From: Monodelphis domestica
Taxonomy: Eukaryota; Chordata; Mammalia; Didelphimorphia; Didelphidae
Direction: 5' to 3'
Length of the DNA: 64,000 bases
Assembly: GCF_027887165.1 (NCBI RefSeq)
Contig: NC_077233.1
Coordinates: 227,130,872 to 227,194,871, forward strand
Positions within the stretch are counted from its first letter, which is position 1. Each line of letters opens with the position of its first letter. The position numbers and the translations under genes are program-made. The notes below the pieces were generated by a model. It saw nothing but the letters and a program-made list of their open reading frames with translations, was not told the DNA's origin and did no database searches. Below, piece by piece: positions 54,070 through 64,000 of the stretch.

Positions 54070-54785
54070 TAAAAAAATCTTCCCTTTTAAGTACACTATT
54101 TGAGGATGTTAAGGCCATAGCTACATAGCTAGATGAACTAGATTTAGCTAGAATTATTTCTAGTTCTAAATCCAAATGAGTTAATGTTACTAATTATCCA
54201 TGTAAAAGCCCATGTCTTCTATTTGAATTGGAGGTGATCTGGATGAGTTTGGCGTTAGCTCTTCATCTGAAAGCACTTTCTTTTAAAAGAACATTGAAAC
54301 AGGAACAATTTTGCCAAGAAATTTCACATTGACTGGTTCTATGTTCAGTGTCTGGGTTGATGGATTTGAAGGGAATGATACTGAAACTCAATTTCACAAC
54401 ACGTCATGCTGTCGAATGCAGAGAACAAGAATTAGAATTGTAAGTGACAGAGCGAGAAGGAAGGCCTGCCCAGCAAAATTTTAAATCTTTTCCAGTACCT
54501 ATGGAAGCATTGGGGGAAAGAGATGTAGAACTGCTGTTTGTGATGTAAAATCCTGGAGATTATGTCAAATAGCTTAATTGCAGTGTGACAGGCTTTACTC
54601 TGAAGAACAGAGAAAACTAATATGATGTTGGGAGTTCAAAAATTGTTATGAGATGAGAGATTACTCAAGGGAATCGGTACCCATTTTTAAAGCTGTCATT
54701 TCTGAATGACTACATTCTGACTTTGGGGTAAAGCTTAAGCCTGATTTTTAAAAAATCTTGACTCAATGAAATCTCATCATCTTTT
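54070..54785. other. Intergenic, mostly unique-looking
   Basis: Repeat-free by eye, with a few CpGs (AACACGTCATGCTGTCGAA at about 54398). Candidate for a conservation check. Confidence 0.4.
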
Positions 54786-54789
54786 GGAA

Positions 54790-54905
54790 AAGGAAATGGT
54801 AAATGAAGAAGAAAATGGCAAACCATTCTAGCATCCTTGCCAAGAAAAGCCTAAATGGGGTCACAAAGAATTAGACACAATTGAAAACAACTAAGCAATG
54901 AAAAA
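54790..54905 (+). mobile_element. 3' half of a marsupial CORE-SINE
   Basis: AAAATGGCAAACCATTCTAG, CCTTGCCAAGAAAAGCC and AATTAGACACAATTGAAAAC. Confidence 0.75.
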
Positions 54906-54979
54906 GATCATCTTTTGAGGTGTATACCAAGAATAATTCTCCTTGATAGCATGAAAGACAAATTCTTCTTAATACTGAA

Positions 54980-55085
54980 TTTCAGGCAAGGATGTTGTGG
55001 AGCTCAAATAAGGAAACTGATTTAAAGCATTTTGCAAGTCTTGAGATACTATATAAATACTAGTTATCACCATCATCATTATTCA
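54980..55085 (+). mobile_element. MIR 3' fragment
   Basis: GAGCTCAAATAAGGAAACTG and ATACTATATAAATACTAGTT. Confidence 0.4.
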
Positions 55086-55559
55086 TGTCTCCAATCTGGT
55101 GATGACTCCATTTCCTTCTATTACACTTCTGATGAACAAAAGCAATGTTTACAGAGCAATAGAGGAGTGTGCTGGGAAGTGTTTAACAACCAGGGTCAGA
55201 GAGGGGAAATTATACAAATATGTTTCTAAGTTTAATCTTCAAATATTAACACTTTTAAAAGTCTAGACAACCAATAAAATAATAAATCAAGCTCTGATTT
55301 ACAATTATTGTCCATTTCTGAGGTATAAATGTTCACACTGAAAATTTAACAATGGACTCTACCAAGATAGAGTTTAGTACAGCATATCTTTGATTCCCCG
55401 GCTTAACCAGTATAGAAGGCTCTAGAGCATTATCTATATCACTATTTGTAGACTGCTTCACCTATGCTTTATTGGTATGGTCAAAAGAACATTGGATTTT
55501 CCATCAGAGATCCTTAATTAATTCCAGTTCTGCTACTATCTATGTAATGGGGCAAGTCA

Positions 55560-55815
55560 CTTAATAACAGGTACCATTTATGAGCATTTTAAGATTTGCA
55601 AAGCACTTTGCAAATATTATTTCATTTTATCCTCACAACAACCCTGAGAAGTAGATGCTATATTAGCTCCAAATTTTACAGATGAGGAGACTAAGGCAGT
55701 CAAAGCTCAAGTGACTTGCCCTGAATCACACAGCTAGGAAGTACATCTAAGGCAGGTTCAAACTTGGGTCTTCCTAATTCTAGGTCCAACATTATACCCA
55801 TTGTAGCACCCAGTG
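55560..55815 (-). mobile_element. MIR/THER-type SINE
   Basis: GATTTGCAAAGCACTTTGCA, TTTTACAGATGAGGAGACTA, CACACAGCTAGGAAGTACAT and TTGTAGCACCCAGTG. Confidence 0.8.
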
Positions 55816-55844
55816 ATTAACCTCTCTGGCTCTTAATTTTTGGT

Positions 55845-56102
55845 TCTTGTTCATTCATTTTTCAGTCATGTCTGACTCCTTATGTACCCATTTGGGGTTT
55901 TCTTGGCAAAGATACTGGAATGGTTTATCACTTCCTCTTCCATCTCATTTTACAGATGAGGAAAGTGAGGCAAATAGGGTGAGGAGACTTGCCTAGGGTC
56001 ATAAAGGTAGTAAAGGTCTCAGGCCAGATTTGAACTCAGGAAGACTCATCTTTCTGACTCCATACCTGGAATTCTATCCATTGTGCCACCTTGCTGTCCC
56101 CT
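55845..56102 (-). mobile_element. Marsupial CORE-SINE with CCAAATGG tail
   Basis: CATTTGGGGTTTTCTTGGCA, TTTTACAGATGAGGAAAGTG and GTGCCACCTTGCTGTCCCC. Confidence 0.87.
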
Positions 56103-56184
56103 CAACAATTTCTAACTGTATGAATGAGACTAAAATGTTTAAGAACTACTACTATAATAAAAACTTGAAAAGAAAGTACCTACA

Positions 56185-56325
56185 GAGATCATAGGATCAT
56201 AGATTTATATATGAAAGGATTTTCAAAGGCTACTTATACTTAATCTCACCCTTTCATTTACAGATGCAGAAACTGAGGCCCAGAAAGAAGTGATTTGCCT
56301 TTGATCACCCCAATAGAATGAAATA
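56185..56325 (-). mobile_element. MIR-type SINE fragment
   Basis: CATTTACAGATGCAGAAACT and AGTGATTTGCCTTTGATCAC. Confidence 0.55.
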
Positions 56326-56329
56326 GATT

Positions 56330-56925
56330 TATGCATTGTAAATTGAAGGAATCAGACAAAATGATCCTTGAGGCCTTTTTACAGCTGTACATATATAATC
56401 CAAGGTTTTTTTTTTAATCTTGATCTGTTATTTCATGAGTTCCAGAAACTACTTTTTAATGAGAAAGCTCTTGACCAATTAGCATTTCAGTTCATTTTCA
56501 AGTTAGTTGCCACACTGCCTTCTCCATCTTGTTGAATCCATTGAAAAAATCACAAAAATGAATTCAGAACCAGGTATTCTGACACCAAGCCTGGTGCTCT
56601 TCTATAATACCTTGCTAGATTACCTGAGAAATTAAGCCAGGATTAGGTATCAGCATGTGATCGTTTCCCTCTTTCAGTTAACATTTGCATTCTAGAGAAC
56701 TCATTAATGTCTTAAGTCAAATAAATTATTCACAATGCCAGCAATTTCAAATCCTATGGCAAAGATATTTGAAGAGTAGACCTTTGGGCAACCTTAAAAA
56801 TCACATTGGGCATGCAACTGCCTTTTCCAGCTATAAAAATTGCCATTCCTGGGACAAATGTGATGATAAGATCATTAGCATAGTATATGCAACTTAGTGG
56901 GAAAGAGGGCAAAAATTATAGGATG
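56330..56925. other. Intergenic, nothing recognised
   Basis: Fragments of SINE-like words only. Confidence 0.4.
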
Positions 56926-56929
56926 GTAA

Positions 56930-57130
56930 ATTTAGAGCTAGAAAGGACCTTAGAGGTCATTAAACCCAATCCCCCTCTTCTACGGAAAAGGAAACTAAGC
57001 CTCAAAGAAATAAAGTCTTTTGGGAATTATTGGAGGAATAACAAAGTTAGTAGTTATCTAAGGTAAAATTTAAATCTAGGTCTTGTTGGTTCCAAACTCA
57101 GCCCTCTGTCCACTTTACCTCATGCCTCTG
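56930..57130 (-). mobile_element. MIR-type SINE
   Basis: AAAGGACCTTAGAGGTCATT, CGGAAAAGGAAACTAAGCCT and CTGTCCACTTTACCTC. Confidence 0.65.
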
Positions 57131-57399
57131 CCTCAGACTGACTCTCTGTGAAACATTATCACTAGTTAATTCCTTTCACTTCCTCTTCCAGGATATTTTT
57201 GTAACCTTCTTCTATGGAGAAAGACCCTTGGCTTTAGACCTCATGCTCTAACCATGATATCTTGACTATTTCTGTGGATTCATGACCTTCATTGATTTCT
57301 AGATTTCTAACTCTGACCTTGAGACCTTCCTGGTTACCTGTTACATCCTTCAAATGGTTTCTCATATTGGATTCTTTCTTGACTCTGTTTTATTCATTC

Positions 57400-58290
57400 T
57401 CTCCAAGCTTGTTACTCATCCAGCAAACTCCAAAACAAAGTGTTGGGGATGGGACAGGAGCTCATTAGTGTAAGGAAGGGTGCAAGAAGGAAAGATGGAA
57501 TTTTGCAAGAAGAGCTTGAATGATGGCAATGTTGGAAGCAAAGCATAATGGGAGAGGAGAGACCTGGGAAAGATCCATATGGAATTCTGGGCTTTTGAGC
57601 TGGGACCTTGACCAAGTAGGAAGTAATTTCCTTGCTGACGACGTCACCAAGAGCCATAAGGAGACTGATCTATTCAGGGTTCATAGTTTCTTCTGATATC
57701 ATCAGTCTGATACCTCAAGGAACATCCCAAAAGAGGATCAAACCCTTCAAAGCGAGGGAGTCGTGGACTCACACTCAAGGAGAGTCCAGCTCCCTCCCGA
57801 CACCCCCCCCTCCCGGTCCTCTTGCACCTGTCCTGTCATTTCAAAAATATGTTGGAAAATTAGTTGGGTCGGGACAGAGAAACTCAAATTGGCTGGATGG
57901 TCATTTGAGCCAGGGACCATTTTAGGGAAACAAATTAGGGACACTGAGTCCCTCCTTCCATCTCCCCTAAGTGCCCTTTATCTAAGTCATTAAACCTATA
58001 CTTTGCAGTCTGATTTCTACCAAGTGTTTTAGTTTGGGAACCTTGAGAAGGTATCTGAAACTATCTTTAACAGAGAGCAATCAGAGCAATCAAAACCCTC
58101 TCCAGCTGTGGCAAAATCAAATGGGGAGGTTTGTCTCCAGATCTTCTCCCTGCCAAGGAATCTGGGATTACCCCCAGGTCTATCTTATAGGGGAGATCTT
58201 CCTTCAACTCTCCATCACCCCTTCACATCAGGGATCCCCTATTACTTGTGCAGCACCTCTCAACAGCCTCACTCAGGGAAGGTGAAAAGA
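57400..58290 (+). mobile_element. Unclassified LTR-like segment
   Basis: It contains a CRE-like GACGACGTCACC at about 57637, scattered CpGs (unusual in this intergenic stretch), and ATTAAACCTATACTTTGCAG near 57990 resembling an LTR poly(A)/R region. No genes and no certain ends. It could equally be unique regulatory DNA. Confidence 0.25.
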
Positions 58291-58519
58291 GAGTAGGAGC
58301 CAACATCTAGGTTCCTATCTCTTCCGCACTGTTTCCTTCTCTACTAGCTCCCTTAGAACTCCACTAAAGTATCATCAAATATAGTGAGAAAGTACTATTA
58401 TTACATTAGTTAATCCTGTAAACCTGAGGTCCTACGTTAATAAGACTTCATTCTTGCAATCATTCCCTTATTGAGTTATTCCAATAACTTTGTTTCCATC
58501 AATCTGTCAAGTTTTATGA

Positions 58520-58750
58520 AGTGCTTTCTATATGCCAGGCACAGTGCTAGGCATTGGGGACACAAGTACAAAAAAATGAAACAATCCCTGCTTCTAATGA
58601 GCTTCCATTCTGATAAGGGAGACAAGTACATATAAACATGTGTGGCATAAACATAAAGTTAGCAAATACACATATGCACAGACACAATAGTTAAGTTTGC
58701 AAAGTGGTTTGGAAGGGAGGACCTAGCAGAGGGGACCTCTGCATGTTAGG
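58520..58750 (+). repeat. Dispersed GTGCCA repeat module
   Basis: CTATATGCCAGGCACAGTGC, TAGGCATTGGGGACACAAGT and TAATGAGCTTCCATTCTGAT. Confidence 0.6.
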
Positions 58751-59159
58751 AGATATGATACAAAATTGTAGCATCCTAATAACCTCACAATTGGAAGTGA
58801 CCTTAAAGGCCATATAGTGCAACCCCCGATCAGTGAATAGTCTCCCCAGTTTAGCTTTCATGATTCTTCTCTCAGTTCTCCTACCTGCCCTTATTTTGGT
58901 GTTGACAAATTAGCTATTCTTCTTGGCTCTATCCTGACTTTCAGGTCTTCAAAACCATGACTCTGCTGCCATGTTGTCCTGGAACTTCCTTCAACACATG
59001 GAAACTCTTTGCCCTGGAAAATCCCTGTGGCCTTCTTAACTTGGAATATCACTTCTTGAAGCCAGCCCTCCCTTCTCCTATTGGTGGGTTCTTCCCAGAG
59101 CATCCACTTGGTGGAGTTAAGGCCAACCTGCCTTCATTCTCATACTAAACTCTGTTCCT

Positions 59160-59280
59160 AACTTTCTGGAATATAAGCTCCTTGAGGGGCAGGGACATAT
59201 TTCTTTTTTGCTTTTATGTATTCCCAATGTTTAGCATAGTACCTGGCACATATTAAGTGCTTAACAAATGTTTCCTCCTT
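59160..59280 (+). mobile_element. L2 3' tail
   Basis: ATATAAGCTCCTTGAGGGGC and AGTACCTGGCACATATTAAG, ending directly at a TTCC-rich tract. Confidence 0.8.
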
Positions 59281-59420
59281 CCTTCCTTCTTTCCTCCTTC
59301 TTTCTCTCCTTCCTTCTTCTATTCTGTCCCTTCCTTACTCCCTTCTGTCCTTTTCTTTCAGTATTCCTTCCTTCCTTCACTCTTCACTCCCTTCTTCCCT
59401 TCTTTCTTCCTTCCTTCCAG
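59275..59420. repeat. TTCC-rich tract following an L2 tail
   Basis: Imperfect CCTT/TTCC units with interruptions. Confidence 0.8.
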
Positions 59421-59479
59421 ATTAATGATTTTCATTCCCTCCCTGACTAACACCCTCCTCCATTTCTTATAACTTCAAT

Positions 59480-60245
59480 ACAGATTCTCATCCTTTTGGT
59501 AATTCAATTTATTCAATCAATAACTGGCCATGAGACATCAGGTTCTCCTTTTTTCAAAACCTTTAACTCAGTTTGAAATCCTGACCTAGAGATAAATAGA
59601 CTATAGACTGTTCCAAGGACCCTGAATCATCCTAGACCTACTTCTTTCCTAGATTATAAAAAGAACCATAAAGACATTCAAACCATTTGTGGGAGCTACA
59701 ACCTCTGCTCCATAAGTGTCCAGCTCTGAAACAAATGCTACAAGTAGAACAGACATGAAACAATGGATATCCAGCACCATCAGTGTACCCTTGTTCAAAG
59801 AACTCACAATTCGTTCTAGGATGTGAAAGTTCGTACAACATTTCTAGGGTGGGGAAACTTGTGGAGGAGGGAAGGACATTTAAAAGAAAAACTTCCACTG
59901 AGATTATAATGGGAGAAAATACCTCTTCAAACCTAGTAGACAAATTTACATGGAAAAAAATATTCCCTGCTTTGTGCTTTAGCAAAAGGCCAAGGCTGAG
60001 AATTTGATCTTAGTTCAAAATCCTTGAAAAATATGATAAATACAAATAAAAGATTTAAGACATAGCAATTCTTTAAAACCTTGACTAATTTTTTCCAGGT
60101 TGAATAAAATTCTCCTCATATAATAATAAACCAGTAGCACACTGGTTTCCAAAGTATAGTCCTTGAAAACCTTTCAGGTGGTCTATGAGGTCAAAACTAT
60201 TTTTATAATAATACTAATATTTTTTGTTTCTAATATCTTTAACAC
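59480..60245. other. Intergenic, nothing recognised
   Basis: Opposite-strand frames overlap at 59.64-60.0 kb. Neither shows a domain. Confidence 0.4.
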
Positions 60246-60246
60246 T

Positions 60247-60247
<1 letters not shown>

Positions 60248-60293
<46 letters not shown>
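60248..60293. repeat. (GATA)n microsatellite
   Basis: About 11 GATA units. Confidence 0.93.
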
Positions 60294-60294
<1 letters not shown>

Positions 60295-60339
60295 TAATTC
60301 ACATAAACAAAAACTGTTTAGGATGTCGTCAATAGTTGT

Positions 60340-60580
60340 TTTTTTCTAATCCTTTCCTTTGGTCTTAGAATTGATACTTCAAAGGCTACCTTACCATTCC
60401 TCTGCCATAGAATTGATATTGATTCTAAGACAGAAAGCTAGTAAGAGCTAGGCAACTGGGGTTAAGTTAAGGCTTTCCCAAAGTCATACAGCTAGGATGT
60501 GTCTGAGACCCAATTTGAACCCATGTCCTCCCTACTACAGGTCTGGTCTTCTATCCACTGTGTTACCTAGCTGCCCCACT
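60340..60580 (-). mobile_element. SINE with RTE-like tail
   Basis: TTGATATTGATTCTAAGACA, GTCATACAGCTAGGATGTGT and TGTGTTACCTAGCTGCCCC. The tail-side segment is partly repeated. Confidence 0.82.
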
Positions 60581-60599
60581 CCATACATTTATATCACTC

Positions 60600-61020
60600 T
60601 TTTCCCCTCTAATACATTGACATCCAGATCATTCTTCCTCTGATCTCAAAGAAAAAAGCACCTGGATCACAGTCTTCCCTTCCACCCCTACCTCTCCCTC
60701 CATACTTAGGAACTTTGGTATATATAGATGTCCCCTAGAATTCTCTAGGCTCCCAGTTCTCTGGTTTCTTTAAATCCCATGACCTACATCTTCACTCTAT
60801 CTCAGCCATCCATAGGAATTCTAACTTAGATCACACCAGCAGCCAGAGGTTTGTTACCTTTATGATCTCAGACTCTGCAATGATTATTTCTCATCACAAT
60901 AGTCTAGCTTTCCATTTACTATATCTCTCTGCCTCATTCCTTCTAACCCTATTCTTTCTCTATCCCTCATTTATCAGATCTCCAGTCCAGCCAACCCTCT
61001 GTTCACTTAATCCACTCCTG
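60600..61020 (+). mobile_element. Probable L2 endonuclease-region fragment
   Basis: CTAGGCTCCCAGTTCTCTGG, CCATGACCTACATCTTCACT and CCACTCCTGCTCTGACC resemble the 5' coding region of L2-type LINEs. Frames are decayed and the family call is tentative. Confidence 0.45.
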
Positions 61021-61021
61021 C

Positions 61022-61215
61022 TCTGACCTCAGTTAGGTGGTGCAGTGGGTACAACACTGGGCTTGGAGTCATCCTGAGTTCAAATCTGGCCATGGACACT
61101 CACTAGCTGTGTGACCCCAGACAAGTCACTTACCTGCAATTACCTACTTCTTTGCTGCTCTTCCATCGTAGAACTGATTCTAAGACGGAAGGTAGGGGTT
61201 TAAAAAAAAGATTAA
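61022..61215 (+). mobile_element. SINE with RTE-like tail
   Basis: TCAGTTAGGTGGTGCAGTGG, TAGCTGTGTGACCCCAGACA and ACTGATTCTAAGACGGAAGG with a TTTAAAAAAAA end. Confidence 0.85.
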
Positions 61216-61375
61216 TTCTTCTCCTTGTGTCTGTGGCCTTTGTCATCCTGTCTCTTCCAGATCTCTTGCTTCAATAATCATCTTCTTCTTTCTCATCTTT
61301 AATAATTCCTTTAATAATTCTCCCAAATTTCAATGTACCAAGATTCTTGGAATTCTACTCACTATCCTTATTTTT

Positions 61376-61900
61376 TAAATTAACAAAAATCTACTTTCTC
61401 TCCCTTTTATTTCCTGTTGAAATGTTGAAAAATAAAAAGAAAGCCCTTATAACCAATATGCAGTCAAGCAAAATAATTTCCTACAATGGCCACATCCAAA
61501 AATAAATATGTCTCCATTCTGCTCCCTGAATTATCATCTCAGTAAGTGGGTAGCATGCTTCATCACTGGTCCTCTGGAATTGTCGTTGGTCATTGCATCA
61601 GTGTTCATAAGTCTTTCAGGTTTTAGAGAGTTGTGTCATTGTATGTCATTCTTCTGTTTCTGCTTTCTTCATTTTACTCACTTTATACAAGTCTTCCCAG
61701 GTCTCTCTGAAGCCATCCCTTTCAATATATTTTATGGCACACTCATTTTCCATTACATTCATTTGTTAGAATTTGCTCAGTCTTTCCTCCATTAATGGGC
61801 AACACCTTAATTTCCAGTTCTGTATCAGTACCAAAAAAATTGCTACTATAAATATTTTTGTATATGTGGCCTTTTGCTTTTAGCCCTTTGAAGCCTAGGC
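61376..61900 (-). mobile_element. L1 3' end, minus strand
   Basis: On the minus strand it carries the ORF2 C-terminal region and 3' UTR. In plus orientation it shows CAAGTCTTCCCAGGTCTCTC, CCATTAATGGGCAACACC, CTACTATAAATATTTTTGTA and, at the left, the reversed tail with ACTTTCTCTCCC. Decayed. Confidence 0.82.
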
Positions 61901-62069
61901 CTAATTGTCATATTTTGCAAAGTTATACTCTCAATTTATCAGGTTATATCTCTCATTCCTTTCACATTGAAGCTTCAAGAAAGAGTTGCCTATTTTTACT
62001 AACTTCAGTATTTCCCTGCCCACTCACTTCTCAGCTTCTTATAATAGTTTCCAATCCTCTTAAACTATA

Positions 62070-62280
62070 CTCTTTTTGTTAAAACCCTTATCTTCTGTCT
62101 TGGAATCAGTACTGTGTATTAGTTCTAAGGCAGAAGAGTGGTAAGGGCTAGACAATGGGGGTTAAGTGACTTGCCCAGGGTCACACAGCTGAGAAGTGTC
62201 TGAGGTTATATTTGAACCCAGGACCTCCCATTTCTAAGCCTGGTTCTCAATCCACTGAGACACCCAGCTGCCCTCTTAAA
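62070..62280 (-). mobile_element. SINE with RTE-like tail, inside L2
   Basis: TTATCTTCTGTCTTGGAATC, TCACACAGCTGAGAAGTGTC and GAGACACCCAGCTGCCC. CTCTTAAACTATACTCTT appears on both sides of it (about 62055-62072 and 62274-62291), a likely target duplication. Confidence 0.86.
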
Positions 62281-62284
62281 CTAT

Positions 62285-62762
62285 ACTCTTAACTATGAGA
62301 TTCAGTGACTTTTTCTCAGTTCTTATTTCCCTCAACATTTCTGCAGCTTTGTCACTACTGACCATGCTTTCCTCCTGGATATTGATTCCCCTGCTTGCTC
62401 CTCCCTTGGCTTCAGTAGCACCACTTTCCTCATAGTTCTCCCTATAATTAAATGATATTTTTTTCTTCTCCCTTCAGTGATTCCTCATCCATTTCCCATC
62501 TTTTGAGCATGAGTATTTCTCCTGCCTCTGTCCTGGGCTCTCTTTTTGTCACTCCTCATCAGGGGATCTCAAACTAGAGCCCATGAACTTCTGTTGATAC
62601 TTTGATAGCTATTTCAATATAATCAGTTTCCTTTGTAATTCTATGTATTTACCTCATCCTCATCTTCACCAAGGTGTCATCTGATAAGTCTTACTCTACA
62701 ATACCTCTCTTACATAATTCTCTTCTCTAAACCCAGGAATTCACTATACTTGTTTTGTCCTT
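62285..62762 (+). mobile_element. L2 fragment, left of the L1 insertion
   Basis: TTTCTGCAGCTTTGTCACTA, CCTCCTGGATATTGATTCCC and CTCTGTCCTGGGCTC are L2-like. It is interrupted by the hAT-like piece near 62.57-62.67 kb and the 3'-truncated L1 at 62.78 kb. Confidence 0.7.
62570..62665. mobile_element. Fragment of the same hAT-like family
   Basis: GGGGATCTCAAACTAGAGCC then TCAATATAATCAGTTTCC and TTTGTAATTCTATGTATTT parallel the left half of the copy at 38.6 kb. The right half is missing. Confidence 0.5.
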
Positions 62763-62778
62763 CATTGACTATCATCTG
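62763..62778. repeat. Left target-site duplication of the 3'-truncated L1
   Basis: CATTGACTATCATCTG, identical to 63549-63564. Confidence 0.92.
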
Positions 62779-63548
62779 CTGTTATTTTCTTTTTGTATTT
62801 CTTTCATTTCTTTTCCCCATTTTTCTTCCACCTTTCTTATTTAATTTTTAATTCCTTTTTTATTTCTTCCGGCACCTGAGACCAATTCCTATTTTTTTCT
62901 GAAGTTTTGCATGTGGCTGCTTTGATCTCATTGTCCTCTACTGAGTCTGTTTCTTGCTCCTTGTCACCATGGAAATTCTCTATGGTTAGGAGTTTCTTTT
63001 GCTGTTTGCTCATTTTCCCAGCCTTTTTTTGCCTATGGACTGGGAGTTCTGAAAATGGCTGGTTCTGTCTCTTCTGCTGATGGCTTGCCACACTCAGCCC
63101 TTTGAGCTATTTTGCCCTAGGGCAAGGCACCTCATTATAGACTTAAAAAGCCATGTGCTATAGACTTTGGGACCTCACTGTAGGTTGGTGCTCCAGGGCT
63201 TAGGATTTCCAGGGGTGAGTGTGGGGTGCTCTGCTATTGACTTAGGCAGAATCCCCAAGTCCCAAAGTTGGCCTATGCTCAGCCTCAGAACCTGGCATAG
63301 TAGGTGGGGGGTGGTTGGTTCATACCTTCTGTGTGCAGTTTTACTTCCAATTCCCCATTACCTGTGAATATTGACTCTCTCTGATGACCTTTCAAGTTAT
63401 TTTTCACAGGAGAGCTCCCTCACTCCATCTTGTTGTGGGTTTTGTGGCTCCTGTCACTTTGAGGACTACTTCAAGGTTGGTTTGAGAGGATTCTCAGAGT
63501 GATTCCAGCTTTCAGTGTTACTAAGCCACCATCTTCACTCTGCCTCAC
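62779..63548 (-). mobile_element. 3'-truncated L1: 5' UTR plus start of ORF1 only
   Basis: On the minus strand it begins GTGAGGCAGAGTGAAGATGG (a typical L1 5' end), runs through about 460 bp of 5' UTR into ORF1 (start codon near 63091), and stops inside the ORF1 coiled-coil region in A-rich sequence. No ORF2 and no 3' UTR are present. A perfect 16-bp duplication lies at both ends, and L2 sequence continues on both sides. Confidence 0.88.
62837..63091 (-). pseudogene. L1 ORF1 N-terminal remnant
   Basis: 84 residues. MSKQQKKLLTIENFHGDKEQ is the counterpart of the ORF1 start with VTIENFYGG at 6.8 kb. The frame starts about 25 residues upstream of that point and hits a stop at KELKIK. Further ORF1-like codons follow to about 62785. 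Confidence 0.82.
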
Positions 63549-63564
63549 CATTGACTATCATCTG
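63549..63564. repeat. Right target-site duplication of the 3'-truncated L1
   Basis: Identical to 62763-62778. L2 sequence resumes after it (GGAATATTCTAAGAGCCTCC). Confidence 0.92.
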
Positions 63565-63636
63565 GAATATTCTAAGAGCCTCCTTATCTTTCTTCTAGTT
63601 TCTAGTCTTTCTCCTCTTCAATTAATCTCCCATGTT
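63565..63636 (+). mobile_element. L2 fragment, right of the L1 insertion
   Basis: GAATATTCTAAGAGCCTCC followed by CTAGTCTTTCTCCTC is the L2 sequence expected after GACTAT..TCTG on the other side of the insertion. Confidence 0.65.
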
Positions 63637-63930
63637 ATTGCTGTTGGTCCTTCATTTTCAAAGAGGACCAATAACATTATGGGGTGATGTCTTGACTTGT
63701 ATATAAATTGGATTTAAGTAAGGCAGAGATCCATAAAGTTGTCATTCAGAGTCATCAAAACCAGAAAAAATCTGGATCACGGGTGATGGCCTGGGTTGCA
63801 GTAATGACTTTGGCATCTTTGATGTCTCACCAAACTCTAAGCACTCCATAGGACCTATAATGCAAGTTTACAGTCTTAGAGAGATGCCTGCGGTGATTGT
63901 GACCTCCATGATCCTAGTGAAATTTGGAGA
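63637..63930 (-). mobile_element. Second copy of the tail-sharing repeat
   Basis: TTGCTGTTGGTCCTTCATTT then AAAGAGGACCAATAACATTA, GGTGATGTCTTGACTTG, GATGGCCTGGGTTGCAG and TTTGATGTCTCACCAAACTC are in the same order as at 52.4 kb. Confidence 0.7.
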
Positions 63931-64000
63931 GGATAGGAAAGAAGAGAAAGGGAAAGCAAAAAAGGAGATGGAAAAGGAGAGGTGAGAAGAGGAGAGGTAT

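Noticed and set aside
63499-63687. 62-codon frame at the right edge
   Set aside because: It runs across the L1 fragment end, its duplication, L2 and a SINE-like repeat, so it cannot be one gene.
1-64000. tRNA, snRNA, 5S or 7SL-like genes
   Set aside because: I scanned for the usual box A/B and snRNA start motifs and saw none that were convincing; SINE heads have tRNA-like ancestry but are not tRNA genes.

Overview
The window looks like a marsupial (metatherian) autosomal region. It is AT-rich and CpG-poor. It is filled with L2 LINEs, MIR/CORE-type SINEs of the kind abundant in marsupials, SINEs with an RTE-like tail, and marsupial-type L1 copies. The species cannot be fixed from the sequence alone. 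I found one host protein-coding gene: an intact five-exon neuronal pentraxin 2 gene (NPTX2) on the minus strand. No other protein gene, tRNA, rRNA or CRISPR array could be supported.

Layout. From 1 to 6.1 kb there are SINEs, two adjacent L1 3' ends and a possible old LTR. From 6.15 to 12.58 kb lies a full-length L1 with a 15-bp target-site duplication, an open ORF1 and a broken ORF2. From 12.6 to 15.7 kb there are L2 pieces and the 3' end of a different LINE that carries a C-terminal zinc finger. NPTX2 runs from about 37.5 kb (promoter and CpG-rich start) down to about 16.8 kb (poly(A) signal). Its coding exons lie at 36688-37167, 34007-34223, 26473-26717, 23670-23849 and 18071-18298. Introns of 2.5, 7.3, 2.6 and 5.4 kb carry SINEs, old L1 ends, microsatellites and a polypurine array of nearly 600 bp. 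From 38 to 64 kb is intergenic sequence upstream of NPTX2, made of SINE, L2 and L1 debris with long stretches in which I recognise nothing.

NPTX2 encodes a predicted 449-residue secreted synaptic protein: signal peptide, coiled coils for multimer assembly, and a C-terminal pentraxin domain with the HxCxTW signature and calcium ligands kept. It is 18 residues longer than the human protein as I recall it, all in exon 1. All splice phases close correctly. The acceptor of exon 2 uses a (TC)28 microsatellite as its polypyrimidine tract.

No new multi-gene system is visible. The points most worth a second look are a 3'-truncated L1 copy at 62.8-63.5 kb flanked by a perfect 16-bp duplication inside an L2, the microsatellite splice acceptor, and two minus-strand repeats that share their end with the zinc-finger LINE.
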